Source of the DNA: Apostichopus japonicus | Lineage: Eukaryota; Echinodermata; Holothuroidea; Aspidochirotida; Stichopodidae | Length of the DNA stretch: 64,000 nucleotides | Reading direction: 5' to 3' | NCBI RefSeq assembly: GCF_037975245.1 | Contig: NC_092578.1 | Coordinates: forward strand, 3,431,001-3,495,000 | Part shown: positions 1 to 12,075 of the stretch, piece by piece | How positions within the stretch are numbered: the stretch's first letter is position 1 | Layout of the letters: every line of letters starts with the position of its first letter | Translations under genes and position numbers: made by a program | The notes under the pieces: generated by a model | What the model was told of the DNA's origin: nothing | What the model saw: the letters and a program-made list of their open reading frames with translations, nothing else | The model's database searches: none

Positions 1-150
1 AGTTGGCGCGAAGCGTACAAGAAAATTTTGGGATTAACAAACCCTCTAGATGGCCGGAAACGGCACTTCCCGAGGTTTCCAAGCGGCATATACCCAACTT
101 TAAAATAGGGATGTCATGTCCGAAATATCTCATAATCAGGATCCAAAATA
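1..150 (+). repeat. Truncated copy of a dispersed repeat with an AGTTGGCGCG core
   Basis: The first about 90 bases share a core (AGTTGGCGCG, then GCGTACAAGAAAATTTT, an ACAAACCC-like stretch and a GGAAACGGC motif) with three other places in the window: about 1256-1350 (opposite strand), 21205-21320 (opposite strand) and 63170-63255 (same strand). It is cut by the window edge, so its ends cannot be seen. The last two copies lie inside hAT-like elements, so this is probably a fragment of the same or a related family. The open frame across it is not a gene. Confidence 0.7.
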
Positions 151-1020
151 CTTTTTTTTTTAATTTTGGGTGTTATTTTGGGAAAATTGCCCCTGTCAAT
201 CTTGTTTCAGGCGCAACGTTAGAATGTTCGAGAGCTCTGTTATATTATTCGATGAAGAAAATGGCCTCATGCAGGCTATTGTAGGCCTATACACATGCAA
301 TACACAATTACACATAGTTACATTCCTAGGTACCGATTGCTAGGGCATCCAGGTGAAACGTGTATTAAGCATTACCCTGGTTACATGAGATTCTCAGCTG
401 TTCGAGGGAACATGTACGTGTGTAGGCCTACTATAGGGCCTATATGAATACTATGAGGGTGCATATATGTACTATATCAATACCGTGGGCGCAATAATAC
501 ATTTTGTTGTTATAGGGCCAATGAAGCCTACAGTCAACTATTTTTGCTTTATAAAGACGCTTTATTTGAAAAGATCGCACTGCGTTTATGGTAGGCGAGA
601 AATGAAGCTAAAAAAGAGCCGTACATTAACGAAGATGCATAAATGTAGGCATGAAAATATTCTTATCCCTGGCATTTGGTGGGGGGGGGGGATATGGTGC
701 ATTACATCCCCTCCACCCATTTTCATGGGGGGATATATCCCCCCTCCACCCTGGATCGCCGCCCATGGCCATATGTGATCCATTTTTCGACCTTAATAAT
801 AAGCAACATTTCCAGTAAATATGGACACAAAATGCACAATTTAGTATGGCTGGCATGTCATTTAGTGTTTATAGTGATAATACAAACACAATTACCATCT
901 ATGTTTCTAAAACTATTATGCCACCGAACTTCGCCAGAACCTTTTTTTGGCAAACAAAAAATAAAGCATACGGGAGGGGGGGGGGGGGTTAAGAGATCAC
1001 CGACATCTCACATAAAGGTC

Positions 1021-1052
<32 letters not shown>

Positions 1053-1066
1053 GCTAAACTTTTTTT
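151..1066. other. No gene seen; homopolymer-rich intergenic DNA
   Basis: Short open frames here have no recognisable domain and run through G, C and T homopolymers (about 680, 735, 970 and 1026-1052). I see no splice-bounded exon or RNA gene. Confidence 0.6.
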
Positions 1067-1400
1067 TTGGTGACGGCCAATAGGGGGGGCGCGCGCCTGT
1101 TGCGCCCCCCCTGGATACGCCCCTGTAATAGCTACTCTCTTAAAAAACCATCGAATATACAAATTACAATGTTTTTACAGACTTTTACGTGCAATCTGAG
1201 AAATTGCAGGCTTGAGACCCATATTTTAGGGCTAGGTATTCGCAGCATAAAACACTCGGAAAGTGCCGTTTCCGGCCATCTGGGGGTTTGAAAAAAAACC
1301 AAAATTTTCTTGTACGCCCCGCGCCAACTGATGGTGGCGCTCCGCTTAGATAGTCTCCACACATTAGCCCCCCCAATAATTTTTCCGTTCCGCCGCGCCT
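1067..1400 (-). repeat. Dispersed repeat related to the hAT-like family
   Basis: Read on the minus strand, it contains AGTTGGCGCGGGGCGTACAA and the fused GGCCGGAAACGGCAC core shared with positions 1-90, 21.2 kb and 63.2 kb. It also contains an end-like CAGGGGCGTATCCAGG motif (complement of about 1110-1127), which resembles hAT terminal sequences. It is flanked by G- and C-runs. I could not define terminal repeats or a target duplication, so it is probably degraded. Confidence 0.55.
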
Positions 1401-2820
1401 GTCCCTCCCCCCCCCCCCAAAAAAAAATGATTCTACCAGAATGTGGTTTTAAAAATACAGAAAAGTTCCACCAATAAAGTCAACAAATCCGTAAAAAAAA
1501 ATAAAAAATAAAATAAAAAAGTGGTTTTTAGACATATACGAAAGAAGTCGAATTGACCGGAAGTAAGAAATGGTAGAAGAACCAATCGCATACATTCGCG
1601 ATATGGTTTTGACATAAAAATGCCGGAAACGTACAGCAATTTTGTAACTGAGACTCGTTTATCATTACGTAAAGGAAATTTAGCTCTCGTATACCATCAA
1701 CTATATGCTTTAATTAAAAAAAAATTATTGAACGGAAAATAAATTACTTTTTCGTGCAATTATCAACCATCCTGTCCCCACCCATCTCCCCAAGCCCGGC
1801 TCATGATCGGCATTTCGAAAATGCTACTATGTCCTGACTACATGCAATATATGACTATATATATTTTTTTAGGGGGGGGTGGGTTGGGTGTAAAGGTCTC
1901 CCAACATTAGGCCCCCTTTTACATCGCAAAGTCCGCTTCTATAAATCCGAAAGTTGACCGGGGCCGCATTCCATTTTATGATGCTTAAGTTTTGACTTGA
2001 CAACAGACAATGCTTCACATACCCTCCCCCGTACTTGTCCCTCGGCCTACTCCGATCCACCTCCCCACCTCCCCACCTCCCCACCTCCACCCACAATAAT
2101 GGTACTCTCGCTCCTCCTACATCATTTAAGTAGTGATCAAATTCGCTTGTCTTATAGGAATAATCACCCAAAGCTGTTGTAGTCAAGCCTGTAGTATGTG
2201 CAAACAAATGGCCCCCCATGGGAGTACAAACTTGTAGTAGGATATGCTTCGTATAAAGAGAAGTATATACTATTTAGGCACAAACAGTTAGGTTATGTTG
2301 TTGTATTTCATATATTTGTTAAAGCGGTTTTGCTGGCTTTCGAACGAGATACAATGCCTTTGGCAATACTTTAGAAACGGCGATAAAACCCATTGAAAAA
2401 TACTCAGTCTTCTATGAAAAGAAGTTTCTAACGTATTTACCGGAAATTTGTGAAGTGGTTTGTTTCTTGTTTGCTGCATAACTATGGCTCTTGTTCAGTG
2501 CATACTCACCGAAAGGATATTAAACCACAATTATAGAGTGAACGTATATACTCCCTAAACTAAAACGGCAAAGCGCCAAGCGAGACTAATTGAGATGATT
2601 ATTATTATTATTATTCCATGACCCAGTGCGTCATCCCGTTTAAGCTTGGATGAAGGTGTGTATAAACTCAGGAGGACTAAAGGCGATATAAGGCATTCTC
2701 AAATGTTATGAAAATTCTTACGAGGGGAAATATTGGATGAAACTTGTCGTTCAAATACACAAATTGACAGCTGACCTTCGAAAGAGAGGAAAAAAGGTTT
2801 TTAACTGCCATATTGACTGG
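1401..2820. other. No gene seen
   Basis: No coding exon is supported. The 116-aa minus-strand open frame at 1869-2219 reads through C-rich tracts and has no domain. A short ATT triplet run is present near 2600. Confidence 0.6.
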
Positions 2821-2866
2821 TGTATATATATATATATATATATATTATATTTTTTATTTGTCCATA

Positions 2867-2902
<36 letters not shown>

Positions 2903-2904
2903 TA
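2821..2904. repeat. (TA)n microsatellite at the outer edge of the left palindrome arm
   Basis: Two TA runs separated by a short T-rich segment. The arm homology begins just inside this tract, and the matching outer edge of the other arm (after about 19125) is also a TA tract. Confidence 0.85.
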
Positions 2905-2929
2905 TATATCATAACTATATTAACTATGT

Positions 2930-2941
2930 ATTTTCTAACAG
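2930..2941 (+). promoter_or_regulatory. Candidate splice acceptor in the GPCR 5' UTR
   Basis: TTTTCTAACAG is followed 58 bases later by the GPCR start codon. The same motif is kept at the mirror position in the right arm (AG complement at 19092-19093), and a similar AACAAAACAG lies upstream of the third receptor. This suggests an untranslated first exon upstream. It is inference only. Confidence 0.35.
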
Positions 2942-2999
2942 AATCAAATCTTTAATACATAATCATATTAAAGACATAAAGTCTTGAAAACGGAAGGAA

Positions 3000-4019
3000 A
3001 TGGCCGAAACAACACCAACGCTCTTGACGGACATCACTGAGACGTTTCGGAACTTCACTTGGACCAATGAAACCGAGGAAGCAGGTGATGGATTACAGCC
3101 AGGAGGACTACCGCCTGGATGGACATGGGAAGACGTACTCTATGTGGTCTTTCTCCTGAGGATGAGACTATGGATAAGTTTTATTGGATTTGTTTGCAAC
3201 GTTATGGCTTTCTTAATACAGATTAAACTCAAAAGTTACCGCAAAACCCAGTTTATGTTTGGTTTTGTTCTGACAGTATCTGAAATGTTTTACTTATTTG
3301 CAGTGCTGGCAGAGACATATTATTACTACAATGAAATTCTCATTATTCCAAAGGTTTATCAAGCGATCGCCTTAGCAACGAATCTTCTTGCTTTATTTGC
3401 AATCATAGGTGTAGGGGTTGATCGCTATATGGCTCTGTGTGCGTTTCCCTTCAAATATAAAATCATAGTGACCGTCAAAAGATACGCAGCTGTGATCGTT
3501 GGGTTAACAGCCATCTCCATACTCTACGGTTTTGTGTTTACGCAGTTTTTCGCAAGCGACGATCCTGTAGTGTCGCAGCGTATTTTTATTGTTTTAAGTG
3601 TTTTGCTCTTCATTACCACGGTTACGTACATTGGTCTCTCTTTCTCATTGGTACGAGCATTCAGGAGCACCAAACTGGGTGACTCAATCAAGAAGGTTAG
3701 AATGCAACAAACCAAACGGCTGTTGTTCGCGTTTAGTCTAATACTGATAACAAACGGTATGTGCTATTTACCTCATAGCTTCCACTCGTTGTATATATCA
3801 CTTCAGCCGTTCGATCAGCGTTTTGGTATATTAGCAAATATCAAACTTGGTAACTGGTTTTACAACATCCGGGTACTTAACTCGACATTCAATCCGCTTA
3901 TCTACTGGTCAAACGTCCTGGTGCGTGAAATGAAATGGCCAAGTTGCTTTAAGGAAAGAGGAAAGAAAAGCAAGCCAGCAATTTCATCCATCAGCCGTAC
4001 GCAAACTAAAAATAAATAA
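3000..4019 (+). CDS. Class A (rhodopsin-like) GPCR, copy A, intronless
   Basis: A 339-aa seven-transmembrane receptor in one exon. The extracellular N-terminus (about 1-48) has two N-glycosylation sequons (NFT at 18, NET at 23). TM1 keeps the conserved Asn (N67). TM3 ends in the DRY motif (141-143). TM6 carries CYLP (255-258) instead of CWxP, and TM7 has NPLIY (298-302). TM2 has Glu95 where class A receptors usually have Asp2.50. The cysteine at 3.25 is replaced by Pro and the second extracellular loop (about 181-195) has no cysteine, so the usual loop disulfide is missing. The basic C-tail is rich in Lys and Ser. The start is fixed by an identical ATG context in copy B. The ligand is unknown. 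Clustering, lack of introns and fast-evolving loops suggest a lineage-expanded chemosensory-type receptor, which is inference. It is paired with copy B at 18014-19033. Confidence 0.95.
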   Translation: MAETTPTLLTDITETFRNFTWTNETEEAGDGLQPGGLPPGWTWEDVLYVVFLLRMRLWISFIGFVCNVMAFLIQIKLKSYRKTQFMFGFVLTVSEMFYLFAVLAETYYYYNEILIIPKVYQAIALATNLLALFAIIGVGVDRYMALCAFPFKYKIIVTVKRYAAVIVGLTAISILYGFVFTQFFASDDPVVSQRIFIVLSVLLFITTVTYIGLSFSLVRAFRSTKLGDSIKKVRMQQTKRLLFAFSLILITNGMCYLPHSFHSLYISLQPFDQRFGILANIKLGNWFYNIRVLNSTFNPLIYWSNVLVREMKWPSCFKERGKKSKPAISSISRTQTKNK

Positions 4020-4245
4020 TTTCTTGAAAGACGATTCCATCTTCACCTGAGTGGTGTATAAACATACAGCACACAAGGGGTTCCCCATACGGAATCGGAG
4101 TAAAACCAAAAAAAGGGGCGGGGGAGGGTTGGGGCTAGGAGGGTGGTTAAGATTTCGCTTGACTTTGCCTGTATAAACCGATACAATTCGAAGGTACAGT
4201 AGTAAAATTTACCAAGGCATTTGCCCTTTCCCTAATGCCACATTC

Positions 4246-4251
4246 AATAAA
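4246..4251 (+). promoter_or_regulatory. Polyadenylation signal AATAAA of GPCR copy A
   Basis: AATAAA lies 227 bases past the stop codon. The aligned position in the right arm reads AATGAA on the coding strand, so copy B has lost this exact hexamer. Confidence 0.45.
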
Positions 4252-6406
4252 TGCGTTTCCGTTAATTGCGTTTTCTGATACAATTTCTACATGTGAAGTT
4301 CCAATTGCTGTGATGAAAATGTTGTAATGATTAGATAAAAGTGGTATATATCTGCATGGTGTATGGATATCATATCTTAGTACAATGTATGTTTGGTGAC
4401 GTCATACTTTGGTCATTACATTGATAGGCCACATATACTGTTCGTTTTAGCCAGAAGGATAACGTATAAATGAAGCGTTACACTTAACAAGAAGTGATTT
4501 ATGCATCAAATTGCAAAGTGTTCTGTTGTCTTGTCATCTTGCTCAACAGTTTCAAGTAAGGTTCGGCGGAAATAGATACATACGAAGAAACAGAAAATAA
4601 GAACTTTCGGAATTCAATTTCAACTGGGTTTCCCGTATTTTAATGTCTTTGCGTTCTCACTAAAAACTTAAAACGAAATAACCACGATTTTGTTAGAATT
4701 ATGAAACACAACAAAGAAGAAATATCAAAGGTGCATTTGTTTTTCTTATGCGACGGTTAGCTGAAGAAAATCCTCGCCTGAATAAAAGTTAATACAAATT
4801 AACTAGTGGTATATAATCGGGGCAAACTTAATGTCTACCGCAGAATAGCGATTAAGAGTTTAGTATACGTCAAAACTAGGAAAAATTTGAAAGTCTTTGA
4901 AGCAGCAAAAATGGGTTATATAGATGCCACATTTCAAAAGTTTCTCTTTTCTTTTATATCTCAAAGAATATAAATTATCTAAGTGCATTAGTGAGTTTCA
5001 AATAACAGATTAAACTTCTTCTACATGTGAAGAACTAGTTGCCTTTATATCTGCATTGTAAACACTTTGTTCGCTTTTGTTATCCATTATTATCTATAGT
5101 CATCACTTCAGTTCCGTTCTATATACACTCCAATAGTTTAACTGTTATGCTTTATATAGTTTATATCTTTAAATCGACGCTTTGTTAAATTTTATTTTAA
5201 GTGGTTCATTAATCAAGTCATCTCCTCCACGACTAGAAACACAAAGTGGTTTATTTATTTCGAGAGAAGATAAAACGGCTCTTAAAGTTGCCTCGGAAAT
5301 TCAAGAAGATATTTAATGGGTCAAATAAATATTGGCATTATTCTTTTCTGGAATAAATCGTTTGCGTCAACTTGAGAGAAAGAATTGGTAACCTACTAGT
5401 TGAGCCCGAAGTCACGGTTAATATCAATTTAGTTGATTTCTCTGCTACAAGGACAAACTGACCATTGGGTCCTCGTCCCATGAAAGGGAAGGGGGTGGTA
5501 GAGGGGGGCACTAGCATCCTTAGCTTCCAAATTAAATCCGACGTTTGCGCACTAATGTTTGTTGCAACTCTGCAGGACTTTTGTAAGGTCTTTATGGGTA
5601 TCATGAAATGGCAACAAGAGGGGGAGAGGTGTAGTCCCCCACCCACCCCTCATTCACACGCACAACCCTATGACCATCGGGCTACGTCGGCCAGTTTTGG
5701 TAGCTACTGTTGATGAAGTTGAAAGGCTTTTGAAAGTACTAGAAATTATGTTGCAGTCAGTTATGAAATGCTAAGATTATGGTTTTGTTTTCTAGCTTGC
5801 AAAAACTCAAATATACGTTGCTGTATTTATTTGATATATTTCAGTCATATATTGTGGCGTATAATAATGCCTAATATTTTACCTGTAAATAATGCTATTG
5901 CCACATATTATTCCCCGTTGTATTTATTGACAGCTTTTGAAGTTTATTTAGAACACCTTTGCCGACGCTATTCATCTCAACTGATCGTTTCTTCTTGATG
6001 TTTAAAAACTTGCCAATTTGCGTGTTCCATGTATAAGATGACAACAAAAAAATGTCTATACGCTACGAAAATGCGAGAACCGATTGAAATAAAGAAATTA
6101 CTTGATCATTAACCCTGACTTGGTGGAAAATATTCCCAGATGGGGACATTGATTTGATCACTTACAATATCAATCCGTGTCCTGCAGTATATAATTTTGA
6201 TTAATTGTAACAAGTGTGGAGGTAGAATTTCATCGATATTAAATTTTAAATATGTTATATTTATGTGCTTTTAAGTTGTATCACAAATAATATATATGAT
6301 AACATTTATAAAATATATAATAACATTATATATATATAAATATATATATATATATAGATATATATATATATTATATATATATATAAATGAAAATATATAT
6401 ATATAT

Positions 6407-6463
<57 letters not shown>

Positions 6464-8510
6464 AAAATATATTTATTTATTATTTTCAGTTATTATATGA
6501 TTTGAGCAGATTTCAATGAAATATTACATGTGCATTAAGTAAAGCTGTTCAGTATTGTCATAAAATATATTAAATACATAAACATTTGACATAAAACTTG
6601 GCCATTTTTCACAGAAAACTGGGTTACATGATCGAAGGAGGTGATGATCATGTTAATGGTAAACTAAAAGGCAATGATTTGGTGGCGCTATTCAAGTTCC
6701 CTTCCAATTCAAATGAACTTGGAAAAGAATTGGTGACGATGTTTTTACTGTGGGATAATTTTGTATCACGATACCACCAAGGAGAACGATGTTATGATTA
6801 GGTGTTTAGAAACGGAGAGGAGGGAGGGGGGGGGGTGGTTGGTGCCAGACATTCACACCCTAACCAGTCAATCCGGAAGAAGGCTACTTTCAAACAAAGA
6901 TTTATCATCGTAGGCACAAAGAATTTTTTTACATAGGCCTACGTTCGCCGAGGGGTATGGCAAGGTTTCTCACTAACCCACCTTATCTGTCCTTCATATA
7001 GACTCGTCCCAAAATAGAGAAAGACAAATGAATGGAGTATTGCTCATTCTGTATAATTGACATAATACTAGGATGAAGCCACGTAATTTTCGTGTACCAT
7101 GGACCGCACGGCATGTGTCCTATATAGCCTGTACTTCAAACTATGTTCAAGAGTGTCGTACGCCATTTAAGGTGTACAACCATAATTTAATGCAGATACA
7201 AACTCAAACATCGTTATTATTCTATGTAATAGAGATATTCGTCATATAAAAACTTCCCCAAACGGCTAAGAAATGTATTATGCCATTTGGGAGATTTCAC
7301 AGATTAGGATTAAGTGCTTGTTTCTTCGCACACACAAAGGCTGAAGACTTGATCAACTCTAAATATGACATCATCGAACCACATATGCTTCAAGTTTTAA
7401 CGTTCTTCTATATTAATGAGGAAACCTAAGCTTGAGTGGAAATTAATTCTACCTAATCCGAATTCCATATTTTATTTCACTTAAATTATAATTTCATTTC
7501 AACAAAATCACTGCTTTATACTAAAGTAGAATTATCAATTAACAAAGTACAATTTGACTTCAGTTGTCTTGTATTCAACTTAAATTTAGAACGGCCTGCC
7601 ATACAAACTTCATGCGGTACTCACGTACAGATGACATGATCATTGCTCGGTCCAATCCTATAATTAGCTCTTCTTTCTGGCTAATATTGAGAATCCTCCA
7701 ATGACAAATCATTTCTTTACAGACTTCTGCGTCTATGACGTCATGATAATACTAACGTAATAATCCACAAAAGAAGTTTTAGGCGATGATTAGTTTCTCC
7801 AAAGGCAATTCCTTAGCAGCGAGGTGTGAGAGGACCTCCCTGCAAACTTCAACGTCATCCATTTTCCGTTGCTTGTTATATGGTATAGCATACGCCCATT
7901 AAAATCCCCATTGACTTACACACTAACTCACAAAAGTAATGTGGTCTCTAAGTCTAGATAGAAGTACTCACTAGCTAAACGCTACCCATCACCGGATAGC
8001 TGACAAGCTGGCCTTTCATGGTACCATCAATTGTCCGTATCATGAGATTTTTTGCTATCAGAGTCTGAAGTTTTCGTCACTGTAAACAAACCTCTTCACT
8101 CAGTAGTAAACAATTCGCGTACGCTGCTTATGGGACTGCAAAATGGGTCTAAGATTGCCTCAATTGACCCAATTTTTGCACCTCATGTACTTCCATTCAA
8201 GCACTTCAACATGTAAGCCAGATCCTGATTGATAACGTATCAAAAGAGATGTTTTCCTACTGCAGTTTGGCACTTTTCCCTGAAATAGGAGAACATCCGG
8301 GCGGATTGATATAGACTCTAACAGGAGTATGCCACCATATGGTTGGCGGTACGCCATTTTGTTTGTGTTTAGCAGCGTACGATGCATGCGGTGATCGACT
8401 TCCACGTAAACATGGCACGTTAAAGTGTTTTGATGAACACCTGTGTATTTGAGTTTCACTGATATGTATAACTTTCATTCTATTCACTTCAATCCTTTGT
8501 TTCCTTTAAC
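4252..8510. other. Non-coding part of the left arm
   Basis: No gene is supported between the GPCR 3' flank and the inner arm end. The sequence holds the TA tract at 6290-6462 and degraded short frames. Minus-strand frames at 8160-8487 are the frameshifted counterpart of the 108-aa frame at 13614-13940 in the other arm. Confidence 0.6.
6290..6462. repeat. AT-rich (TA)n microsatellite inside the left arm
   Basis: Interrupted TA dinucleotide runs with ATAAATGAAAAT interruptions. The mirror position in the right arm (about 15600-15780) is also TA-rich but shorter and contains a SINE-like piece. Confidence 0.85.
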
Positions 8511-8699
8511 TGAATTGTTTCTTTCATTTCCGGAATGTACGTAAGACGCTATTTAAAGCTCTTTCATTGGTTAACGGATATATCGTGCATAATCCGTATT
8601 ACAAAACCTTCTGTTTACAATCAAAGCGCGATTTTCTCAGCAAAAATACTTCGATATACTGACGTTACATGTAATATCGTTTCAGGTTGTATTATATAA

Positions 8700-9110
8700 C
8701 GTCATTTCATGTAGTACTTCTCGTCTTATCACGTCATGCCAAGCCCAGCCACCCAACTCCAAAAGCCACGCTAAGCCACCTCACTTCACTTCACCGCACT
8801 CTATGTCAACTCAACCCAAGCCACCCACGCAACTCCACGCCATGCAACGAAAGGCCCCTCCACGCCAAAATCCACTCGGAGGCACGTCACGCCAAGCCAG
8901 GCAATTGCACTACACTCTGTGTGTCACACCACTTGGCGCCAAGTCAAACCACGCCACGCCACCCAACTACATTACACTCCACTCCGCTTCATGACACTCC
9001 ACTCCACACCATGTCACTCCACTCCACACCATGTCATGTCACACAAGGACGCGCCGCTTTATCCAATGCCACTCCACGCCACGTCAAGTTACGTCACGGC
9101 AGATGAAGTT
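8700..9110 (+). repeat. Degenerate CCACNC-type minisatellite
   Basis: Many loosely repeated units such as CCACTCCAC, CCACGC and CATGTCACTCCAC fill this stretch. They produce His/Thr/Pro/Ser-rich open frames in several frames at once, which marks them as artefacts of the repeat rather than coding sequence. Confidence 0.75.
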
Positions 9111-9603
9111 ACGTCCTTATATGCTGGAGATGACGTAGGGCTGAAGATACGGTTTCTTAGGTTAATTCAATATTACACGGTCACAAAATAATTGTTAATA
9201 AACAGTTGGAATGATGAAACATATTGGTAAATTACTTAAATTCATTTCTTAATATAAAGCAAACATATCAATTTAGCCGCAGAATTTAATTTCCATGGTG
9301 AAAGGTGTTGACTTTTTTTTCTTTTCAAAATCTTCATAATGTTATTTTTCTTAAAAAAATACATTAACCCATGTTAATCCTGAAAGTAACATGTTATTAA
9401 AATTCATGACAAACAAACAATTCATAAACCGAAAGCAGCCGAAAATAAAATAGCGTTCCGGTTATATATTTGCAAGCTAAGCAAAAGGATCTATATCATA
9501 TCATATCAAGCAAGATATTTTTTTCATCACAAAGAAAGGTTACGGCATAGTTCGTATTTTATAGATAAATCAATACATTAAAACAAAAATTACGGAATTC
9601 TAT

Positions 9604-9677
9604 TCCTTAAGAACAAGGAACAGAGACGAACAGAGTACAAAGTTTTGTACTCAACCTCTGTTCCTTTTTCTAAGGAT
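9604..9677. repeat. Near-perfect short hairpin (pre-miRNA-sized)
   Basis: The outer arms CCTTAAGAACAAGGAACAGAG and CTCTGTTCCTTTTTCTAAGG are almost complementary. An inner palindrome (AGTACAAA, GT, TTTGTACT) closes the loop, with a small asymmetric bulge between the stems. The length is about 74 bases. It could be a miRNA-like hairpin or a tiny fold-back element. I saw no second copy in the window. Confidence 0.55.
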
Positions 9678-9992
9678 TTACATAACGTAAAAATAATTAC
9701 ATATCTTCATTTAAAATTGTCTTTTTTTTTAAAACATTGACTTCTATACATAAAGGGCGCCATTGGTTTTGTTTAACATATTACAAATAAATGCAACAGC
9801 GCCACCCGTTCCTCCGCTGTTTCATTTCATTCTGTTGTGACGTCTAAGTCAGCCGTCATGGTACTTGGTACTCACCCAGGAAAGAACCTGGGTACGAAAA
9901 CCAAACTACCGAACGACTGATCTGCACTCAACCCAGTCCCCTTGCATCGGGACTGTCACTGTGTGATCATCAAGGTGTCAACTTACTGTCGG

Positions 9993-10405
9993 TCGTATGG
10001 AAAGCCATTTTAACATTTAATCGGGAATTTTAGATATCTGAAATTGTTCCTTATTTCAGATATCTGAAATTGAATTCGAGATATCTGAAATTGAATTCGA
10101 GATATCTGAAAATGAATTCGAGATATCTGAAATTCTATTTCAGATATCTGAAATTGAATTTCAGATATCTGGAATTGAATTCGAGATATCTCGAACTGAA
10201 TTTCAGATAGGCTATCTCGAATTCAATTTCAGATATCTGAAATTCTCTGGTATTTCGAGATATCTGAAATTGATTATAAGATATCTGCAATTATTTGAAG
10301 ATATCTGAAATAAATTGGAGATATCTATAATTTAATTTGAGATATCTGAAATTATTTCGAGATATCTGAAATTCCTTATTAAATGTTAAAACGGCTTTCC
10401 ATACG
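9993..10405. mobile_element. MITE-like element with terminal inverted repeats and internal GATATCTGAAATT array
   Basis: The left end CGTATGGAAAGCC plus ATTTTAACATTTAAT is mirrored by the right end ATTAAATGTTAAAAC plus GGCTTTCCATACG. The interior is a degenerate array of GAGATATCTGAAATTGAATT-type units, about 21-23 bases each, in both orientations. A direct repeat GTCGG flanks it (9988-9992 and 10406-10410) and may be a 5-bp target duplication. It has no coding capacity and I cannot assign a superfamily. Confidence 0.75.
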
Positions 10406-10499
10406 GTCGGAATACATTTCACTTCGTTGCATCCAGTTCGATATTCATCTGAACAACAGCTTTGTTTCAGCAGGCCTGACAAGAGGCGAGGGGTACAAC

Positions 10500-11417
10500 C
10501 CTTGGGACTAGTGTTTAATGAGGTGGCCAGTAAAGAAAAACTTGTTTTAATTTTAATGGTAAACCTCTGGAAAATGAATATAACGTAAAAAATGCACCGT
10601 TAACATATGTTGTCTACGGAACCAGAGCTGGCTTTCGACGGCTCTGAGTAAGAGCAGAACAAGAAGACCAGAAGTACTTGAAAATATGGTCCTAAACAGT
10701 AAAACCTTAATAATTAATAAATAATAAATGAATCCGAAGTGAGGTATATTATACAACTGTTATGCCGTACCGTATATAGGGATAGCAGAAGGATTTTAAG
10801 CCTCTAATGTTCGGTTAATCCGTTTGGATCGGAGTGAGGGTTGAGCCGAACGAAGAGAAATATCGAACCAAATTAACATATAAATACAGAAAATTGATTA
10901 ATTTTGGGAATCCGTTTGAACTAAAAAATATATAAATAAATAAAAAACCATGAAGTTTCAGATGAAGAAAGTCTGAAAGCGTGCTACAGTTACCCAAATT
11001 TGTCTAAAAATGGTATAAAACCCAAAATGTGACGATGAGAGGACGGCAGTTTGATTTGGTGGCGCTACAGAACTATTGTCCATGTCAGTAAATACTTTAC
11101 AGAGAAAGAAACAACATATTCGAGCATATTGAAGGAATGGGACTCGCCAACCTATAATATTCAATAGCAAAAAGTTCAACTTGAATAATTAGTGACAGAT
11201 ACGTTTGATTTTATAACTCATTGCTTCATTTTTTGTTTTATTATTTGATCAATAGTGTTAAGGAACCTTTAAATTAAAGGACTGCTTAAATTTCGATCGA
11301 TCAATATGTCACATGGCGACCATGGAAAATACGACAGAAACGGGAGCTTCTTAGGGTATTTCCCTTACTGAAAATCTCTCTTCAACGTGTGAGATGTATA
11401 GAAATACTTTAACGTAC
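10500..11417. other. No gene seen
   Basis: Between the MITE-like element and the SLC23 exon I find no supported exon, and the short minus-strand frames have no domain. The SLC23 C-terminal exon expected after 11418 on the minus strand is not recognisable here. Confidence 0.5.
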
Positions 11418-11492
11418 CTGGCATAGTCTTATCTAATACGGCAGCGATGACCACGCCCACAAACATGTTGGTGCTCAGAAGAACGGTTAAAT
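11418..11492 (-). CDS. SLC23-family transporter, exon for a late membrane segment (incomplete gene)
   Basis: Read on the minus strand, a 75-bp exon is bounded by an acceptor (TTTAACCAG) and a donor (GTACGTT). Its translation, LTVLLSTNMFVGVVIAAVLD followed by KTMPG, matches the region near the C-terminal end of SLC23 nucleobase/ascorbate transporters, where an LLTTEMFVGG-like segment is followed by a D-x-T-x-PG motif. It belongs downstream of the exon at 12988-13223 on the same strand. The roughly 100 residues that should lie between them in this family are not visible in the 1.5 kb that separates them, so the gene is either broken or has decayed exons. Confidence 0.6.
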
Positions 11493-12000
11493 CTGGTTAA
11501 ATACCTCCAAATCTGAATAAAAATTCGGAATTTTAATTAAACACTGTACCTTGACATTGATAGCGGTGTGTTTTTCTTTACAATGAATCCCCCACTCCCT
11601 CCTGCTTATCCACCCTTCCACCTCCTTTCCCCTTTCCTTGGATTTGGAAAACATTCTTTGATAAAGGGACTAAAGTGAAGTGAGCAGAAACTGTTTATAA
11701 CAGGTGCATCTTAATACACATCCCCTACCCCTCCCACTCTCCCACCCCCTCCCACTCTCCAATCCGCACTCCACCCATCTCTCCCATATCGAGATAATTA
11801 TGAAGCAGAAAATTTCACTGTACAGCAATTCACGAAGAAGCATAGCTTTGTTTAATTGTGTCGAAATTCAACAACAAAAAACTGCCTTTCCTTTAGCTTA
11901 TTTAAAAAATAACAACATGTGAACACTTAGATTGTCAAAAAAAAAAATTTAAAAAAATGTGAATGTCAAACAGGTCTACTCCTACCCGAAGACTAAACAT

Positions 12001-12014
12001 ATATATATATATAC

Positions 12015-12071
<57 letters not shown>
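12001..12071. repeat. (TA)n microsatellite
   Basis: About 70 bases of TA dinucleotides with one ACATAAA interruption, inside the interval between the two SLC23 exons. Confidence 0.9.

Positions 12072-12075
<4 letters not shown>

Larger units (their letters stand above)
2905..8510 (+). repeat. Left arm of a large inverted repeat (palindrome), about 5.6 kb
   Basis: This segment is highly similar over nearly its full length to the reverse complement of 13591-19130. The match covers the GPCR gene, its 5' flank, its 3' flank (including the GGTTCCCCATACGGAATCGG segment near 4079) and the sequence up to TTCCTTTAAC at 8510, where it stops. Non-coding parts differ by scattered substitutions and small indels. 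Internal TA tracts differ in length. This arm lacks the SINE-like insertion seen in the other arm. Confidence 0.92.

Noticed and set aside
8687-9191. His/Thr/Pro-rich frames of 139, 63 and 90 aa
   Set aside because: They overlap in different frames of a degenerate CCACNC minisatellite, so none is likely to be a protein.
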